64,000 nt of DNA from Alphaproteobacteria bacterium (GTDB lineage Bacteria; Pseudomonadota; Alphaproteobacteria; Caulobacterales; Parvularculaceae), in assembly GCA_013151255.1 (NCBI GenBank), contig JAADIQ010000038.1, forward strand, positions 1 through 64,000. The letters are read 5' to 3'. The position numbers were made by a program, and so were the translations under genes. The notes below the pieces were generated by a model. That model was not told the DNA's origin. It saw nothing but the letters and a program-made list of their open reading frames with translations, and searched no databases. Of the stretch, positions 59,635 through 64,000 are shown in pieces. Numbering within the stretch: the first letter of the stretch is position 1; every line of letters begins with the position of its first letter.

Positions 59635-60993
59635 ATGGTCTTGGGAGAAAAACGATATTCAAGCGTAGCGGTCGCCCTGCATTGGGCGATTGCGCTTTTA
59701 ATCCTGACACAGATTGCCAGCGGGCTGTATATGGAAGGATTGCCGAATTCATCATCGGTGAAGTTCGACCTCTATCAGCTCCACAAGTCCTTTGGCCTGT
59801 CTATCTTTGGGCTGACCCTCATTCGGCTCGGCTGGCGGCTCGCCCATAAGCCGCCGGCGCTGCCGGGCGCTATGCCCGGATGGCAAAAGCTGATTGCGCG
59901 CCTTACCCATTGGGCGTTTTACGCGCTGATGCTGATAACGCCGCTGGCGGGGCTGGCGATTGTGTCGGTCTCGCCGTTGAATGTGACGACGTTTTGGTTT
60001 GGCCTGGTCGAAGTCCCGCATCTGCCGTTTTTCAATGGCGTTGCTGATCGCGCCGCAGCTGCGGAAGCGTTTGTGGAGGTGCATGAGTATTTAGCATTTT
60101 CAATTTTGTTTTTGTTTGTGCTCCATGTTGGCGCCGCGCTAAAGCACGGCTTTGTCAATCGCGACGGCGTGTTGCGCAGCATGGCGCCGCGCGTTGTTGC
60201 ACTGATTGGCGTCGCCCTCATTTTCGGCGTGCTGGGGCTGGCGGCTTTTGCATACCTACAAAAGGGTGGGGACGTAGAACGCGATAGCGTCGCTCCGCTT
60301 GATGTTGTGTTGCCAGAGACAACACCGGCCGCCGCTGTGGCCGTTGAACCGGCGCCACTGCCAGCGACCGAGCCCGCGCCGATGAATACCGACAGTGTTG
60401 CGCCTGAAGCTGTCACAACCGCCGAGCCCGAAGCCGAAACGGCTATAGAACCGGCGTCGCCCGCAGAGGCGGTTGCCTCAATTGCGCCGCCGCCCGTTTG
60501 GACGGTTGATAACGCCGCCAGCACGTTGCGGTTTATCGGCGAGGAAGGCGGCGCGCAGTTTGAGGGGCGGTTTTCCGAATTTACCGCGCAGATTGTGTTC
60601 GATCCGGACAATCTTGGCGCCTCGTCAATCCGTGTTGACGTCAAACCCGCCTCCGCCGGCTCTGGCAATCCGTTTCGCGATGACACGATGAAGGACCGCG
60701 CGTGGTTCGATGTCAAAAAACATGAGGGCGCGCAGTTCACGTCAAACACTATCCGCAAAACTGGCGCGAACGCCTATGAGGCCGACGGAACGCTGACCAT
60801 CAAGGACTTCTCCCACGACGTCACGCTGGTCTTTACGCTGGATATTGACGGCGACCGCGCACACGCTGCCGGCGGCGCGGATCTCATCCGCACCGATTAC
60901 GGCCTCGGCATGGGCGCCTCATGGCTGGAGAGCGAAAAGGTCGCCTTGGCGGTTCGCGTGGCATTTGAAATTAATGCCGTGCGCGCTGACTAG
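59635..60993 (+). CDS. Cytochrome b561 domain fused to C-terminal YceI domain
   Basis: SSVAVALHWAIALLILTQIASGLYM...LHKSFGLSIFGLTLIRLGWRL; Pro/Ala/Glu linker; WTVDNAASTLRFIGEEGGAQFEGRFSEFTAQIVFDPDNL. Confidence 0.88.
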   Translation: MVLGEKRYSSVAVALHWAIALLILTQIASGLYMEGLPNSSSVKFDLYQLHKSFGLSIFGLTLIRLGWRLAHKPPALPGAMPGWQKLIARLTHWAFYALMLITPLAGLAIVSVSPLNVTTFWFGLVEVPHLPFFNGVADRAAAAEAFVEVHEYLAFSILFLFVLHVGAALKHGFVNRDGVLRSMAPRVVALIGVALIFGVLGLAAFAYLQKGGDVERDSVAPLDVVLPETTPAAAVAVEPAPLPATEPAPMNTDSVAPEAVTTAEPEAETAIEPASPAEAVASIAPPPVWTVDNAASTLRFIGEEGGAQFEGRFSEFTAQIVFDPDNLGASSIRVDVKPASAGSGNPFRDDTMKDRAWFDVKKHEGAQFTSNTIRKTGANAYEADGTLTIKDFSHDVTLVFTLDIDGDRAHAAGGADLIRTDYGLGMGASWLESEKVALAVRVAFEINAVRAD

Positions 60994-61141
60994 AACACTT
61001 CGTGTTCAAACGAACCTCACCAGCCACGACATTTAAACACCGCTCATCCCGGCAAAAGCCGGGATCCAACACTGACATGGACTAGATTCCGGCTTTCGCC
61101 GGAATGAGCGGGGATATGGGTATGCGATACATCTTCATCGC
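60993..61141. repeat. Dispersed intergenic repeat, family B copy 2
   Basis: GAACACTTCGTGTTC...CTCATCCCGGCAAAAGCCGGGATCC...GATTCCGGCTTTCGCCGGAATGAG; similar to 23168-23312. Confidence 0.8.
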
Positions 61142-61149
61142 CCAGCGCT

Positions 61150-63009
61150 CTAGGCGACGCGGGTTTTGCTTCGGCGGTTGGATTGCTTGAGCGCTTCTTC
61201 GTCAAACAGTTCCGCGAGCTTGTCGACTATTGCGCCGCCGAGCTGGTCGACATCGACAATTGTCAGGGCGCGGCGATAATATCGCGTCACATCATGGCCA
61301 ATGCCGATGGCCAGCAATTCGACCGGCGAGCGGGTCTCGATGAACGAGATAACCTCGCGCAGATGCCGCTCCAGATAGGCGCCGCCATTGGCTGATGACG
61401 TGGTGTCATCAACCGGGGCGCCGTCGGAGATCACCATCATAATCCGCCGCGCTTCGGGCCGCGCCAGTAAGCGCTGATGCGCCCACATCAGGGCCTCGCC
61501 GTCGATATTTTCTTTTAACAAACCCTCTTTCATCATCAGCCCGAGAGAAGTGCGTGCGCGCCGCCAGGGCGCGTTGGCGGGTTTGTAAATCACATGGCGC
61601 AATTCGTTGAGGCGTCCGGGCTTGGCCGGGCGTCCATCTTCCACCCATTTCTCGCGCGCCCGCCCGCCTTTCCAGGCGCGGGTGGTGAACCCCAGAATTT
61701 CCACCTTAACGCCGCAGCGCTCCAGCGTGCGCGCAAGAATATCGGCGCAAATCGCAGCGATGGTAATCGGCCGTCCACGCATCGAACCGGAATTGTCGAT
61801 TAACAGCGTCACCACCGTGTCGCGAAACTCCTGGTCGCGCTCCATTTTGTAAGACAGCGGCTGCATCGGGTCGACGACGACGCGGGTGAGGCGCGCAGCG
61901 TCAAGCACGCCTTCTTCAAGGTCAAACGCCCAGGAGCGGTTTTGTTGCGCCATCAACTTGCGTTGCAGCTTATTGGCGAGCCGGGCGACGACCGTATGCA
62001 GATTATCCAACTGCCGGTCGAGCGACTTGCGAAGCCTTAGCAGTTCATCGGGGTCGCAAAGGTCCGCCGCCTCGGCGATTTCATCGAACGCCGTCGTATA
62101 GGCGCGATAGGCCACGCCCGTGTCGCCCTCAAATTTCGTGCGCAAAGACGAGATGCGGGCGTTTTCCGCCGCGCCGTCCTCGTCTTCAGCGCCGTCCTCC
62201 ATATCCTGTTCAGATTGGTCCGCCTCGCCGTCTTCATTCTCGCCGGCGCCCGGCTCTTCCGGCATATCCGCGCCGTCGGTCTCGGCGTCCTCATCGGCGC
62301 TGTCATCGTTCTCGTTGTCGGCGTCCTCGTCATTGGCGTTGTCGCTGTCTTCGCGGTCGCCCTGATCGTCATCATCGAGGTCGAGATCGTGAATGAAGTT
62401 GTGCGCCAGCGCTGCGAAGGCCTGTTGATTGCCGAGACCGGCAGCCGCCGCCATCGCATCAAGCGAGGCGCCGGCGCGTGCTTCGAGGTCGTCGCGCCAG
62501 GTCTCCATAATCGATGACGCCGCCGGCGGCGGGGTGCGGCCGGTGAGGCGTTCGCGCAACATCAGCGCGGCGACATCGCCAACCGCGGCGTCGTCTTTTG
62601 CGCCCAGCTGTTCATAGCCCTTGTCGCTAATCGTCTTGTCGAGCGCGGCGGCGAGATTGTCGCCGACGCCTTTGAGCGCGCGCGCGCCGATTGCCTCGCA
62701 GCGGGCGTTTTCCAGCGCTGCAAAGATTGCGCGTGCTTCCGCGCCGCGCGGCGACAGCGCATCGTGGGCCGCCTCATCATGATGGGCGAGGCGCAGCGCC
62801 GCCGCATCGCCTTCGCCGCGGGCGATAGCCGCGCTCTCGGCGTCAATCACGCGGGCGGGCAGGGGAATGCGCGCATTCTTGCCGCGCACGCTCGCATGCT
62901 CGCCGCCAAAGGCGACCTCGACATCATGCTGCGCCGACAGCGCGCGCGTGGTGTGGAGCAGCGCGCGCTTGAAGGCCTCGCGGATTTGTTCCTTTGGCGT
63001 CATAGACAT
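61150..63009 (-). CDS. cobT: Cobaltochelatase CobT subunit-like protein with acidic linker and VWA domain
   Basis: Asp/Glu-rich middle region; [50 protein letters not shown]. Confidence 0.88.
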   Translation of the reverse strand: MSMTPKEQIREAFKRALLHTTRALSAQHDVEVAFGGEHASVRGKNARIPLPARVIDAESAAIARGEGDAAALRLAHHDEAAHDALSPRGAEARAIFAALENARCEAIGARALKGVGDNLAAALDKTISDKGYEQLGAKDDAAVGDVAALMLRERLTGRTPPPAASSIMETWRDDLEARAGASLDAMAAAAGLGNQQAFAALAHNFIHDLDLDDDDQGDREDSDNANDEDADNENDDSADEDAETDGADMPEEPGAGENEDGEADQSEQDMEDGAEDEDGAAENARISSLRTKFEGDTGVAYRAYTTAFDEIAEAADLCDPDELLRLRKSLDRQLDNLHTVVARLANKLQRKLMAQQNRSWAFDLEEGVLDAARLTRVVVDPMQPLSYKMERDQEFRDTVVTLLIDNSGSMRGRPITIAAICADILARTLERCGVKVEILGFTTRAWKGGRAREKWVEDGRPAKPGRLNELRHVIYKPANAPWRRARTSLGLMMKEGLLKENIDGEALMWAHQRLLARPEARRIMMVISDGAPVDDTTSSANGGAYLERHLREVISFIETRSPVELLAIGIGHDVTRYYRRALTIVDVDQLGGAIVDKLAELFDEEALKQSNRRSKTRVA

Positions 63010-63088
63010 TACATAAGCGCCGCCCGGCAAAATCCCAAGCGCGATATGCATGGGGGGGATCGTAATCGGCCGTATTCCAAGTGACGCC

Positions 63089-63263
63089 GTCATCCCGTGT
63101 GCTGCGCGGCCCCGCGCGCGAATGCGCGCAAACCATGATGCGACCGCCTTCGCGGTCGGGGTGACGCGCTGCTAGCACGGGATCTCGTGCGGCAGGTTCT
63201 CTAACCGATAGCGATCCCGGACCAGCGCAGCAGTGTTTCACACCGCAGCGCATCCGGGATGAC
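63089..63263. repeat. Dispersed intergenic repeat, family C copy 2
   Basis: GTCATCCCGTG...GATCCCGGACCAGCG...CATCCGGGATGACGGCG shared with 54744-54890. Confidence 0.8.
63111..63161 (-). repeat. ~51-bp twin-hairpin module nested in family C copy 2
   Basis: Reverse complement matches 22324-22374 at 46/51 positions by eye. Confidence 0.8.
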
Positions 63264-63296
63264 GGCGTTGATTTGGGTTACGCAACGCTCCGACGT

Positions 63297-64000
63297 CTAC
63301 CAAATCTGCACGCGTTCCTCCGGCGGCAGGTAGAGCGCGTCGCCCTCGGTAATGCCGAACGCCTCGTACCAGGCGTCCATATTGCGCACCACGCCGTTGA
63401 CGCGGTATTGCGCCGGCGAGTGGGGATCGGTGGCGATCTGGTTTTTAAGCGCCTCTTCGCGGGTCTTGCGCTTCCAGACTTGCGCCCAGGCGAGGAAGAA
63501 GCGCTGATCGCCGGTATAGCCGTCAATCACCGGCGCCTCTGCGCCGTTCAACGACAGCTTGTAGGCGTGATACGCCATGGCGAGGCCGCCAATGTCGCCG
63601 ATATTTTCGCCCATCGTCAGCTTGGGATTGATCGGAAACCCTTCAATCGGCTCGTAGGAGGCGTATTGTGCGCCGAGCGCATCGGCGAGCTTTTGGAAGC
63701 TCTCTTTATCGGCCTCGGTCCACCAATCGCGCAACAGGCCCGTGCCATCAGATTTTCGGCCCTGATCGTCAAATCCGTGGCCAATCTCATGGCCGATTAC
63801 CGCGCCGATACCGCCATAGTTCACCGCAGCATCCGCATTCGGATCAAAAAACGGCGCTTGTAAAATCGCCGCTGGAAAGACGATTTCGTTGCGGGTTGGC
63901 GAGTAATAGGCGTTGACCCGTTGCGGGTTCATGCCCCATTCGGTCTTGTCGATCGGACCGCCGAGCTTGGAGATTTGGTCGTTCCAGCCAAATGCGTTGG
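63297..64000 (-). CDS. M13-family (neprilysin-like) metallopeptidase, C-terminal part; truncated by window end
   Basis: AVIGHEIGHGFDDQGRKSDGTG zinc motif; NAYYSPTRNEIVFPAAILQAPFF; frame open to 64000. Confidence 0.92.
   Translation of the reverse strand, partial: NAFGWNDQISKLGGPIDKTEWGMNPQRVNAYYSPTRNEIVFPAAILQAPFFDPNADAAVNYGGIGAVIGHEIGHGFDDQGRKSDGTGLLRDWWTEADKESFQKLADALGAQYASYEPIEGFPINPKLTMGENIGDIGGLAMAYHAYKLSLNGAEAPVIDGYTGDQRFFLAWAQVWKRKTREEALKNQIATDPHSPAQYRVNGVVRNMDAWYEAFGITEGDALYLPPEERVQIW

Noticed and set aside
62200-62365. Low-complexity acidic/Ser-rich stretch
   Set aside because: This is the Asp/Glu-rich linker expected in CobT; plus-strand Ser-rich ORFs are its reverse complement.
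1-64000. tRNA genes, CRISPR arrays, prophage, insertion sequences
   Set aside because: Looked for tRNA T-loop signatures, regularly spaced repeats, and integrase/transposase ORFs; none found. The repeats seen are dispersed palindromes, not CRISPR.

Overview
64-kb chromosomal segment of a moderately GC-rich alphaproteobacterium. The lineage (Hyphomonadaceae/Parvularculaceae-like) is inferred from gene content and order and was not tested. About 55 protein-coding genes are supported. No rRNA, tRNA, CRISPR array, prophage or transposase was recognised. Landmarks: ettA (5' truncated by the window), a TadE/TadE/TadG trio, a PAP2 phosphatase convergent with arsM, a serine hydrolase divergent from a membrane wHTH regulator, purL, a small atypical island behind purL (2-TM protein plus trypsin-like protease), an NSS transporter, Lhr-like helicase plus pdeM, metG, two SDRs, purN-purM, DUF2066-hda-ppk1-ppx, a TonB receptor and an APC permease inserted before rnd-aspS, an M14 carboxypeptidase, a fused 2-oxoacid dehydrogenase E1, YceI plus cytochrome b561-YceI, cobT, and an M13 peptidase (cut by the window end). 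Best leads: (1) an in-frame vestige of the purL 3' end ~1 kb downstream of purL, bounding an inserted gene next to a low-GC protease gene; (2) several dispersed intergenic repeats built from hairpins with variable stems and TTC/GAA triloops, including one ~51-bp twin-hairpin module nested in two different repeat families; (3) two frameshifted genes, one of which appears to have lost exactly its catalytic serine elbow; (4) paired inverted repeats in the serine hydrolase/regulator divergent promoter and over the arsM ribosome-binding site.
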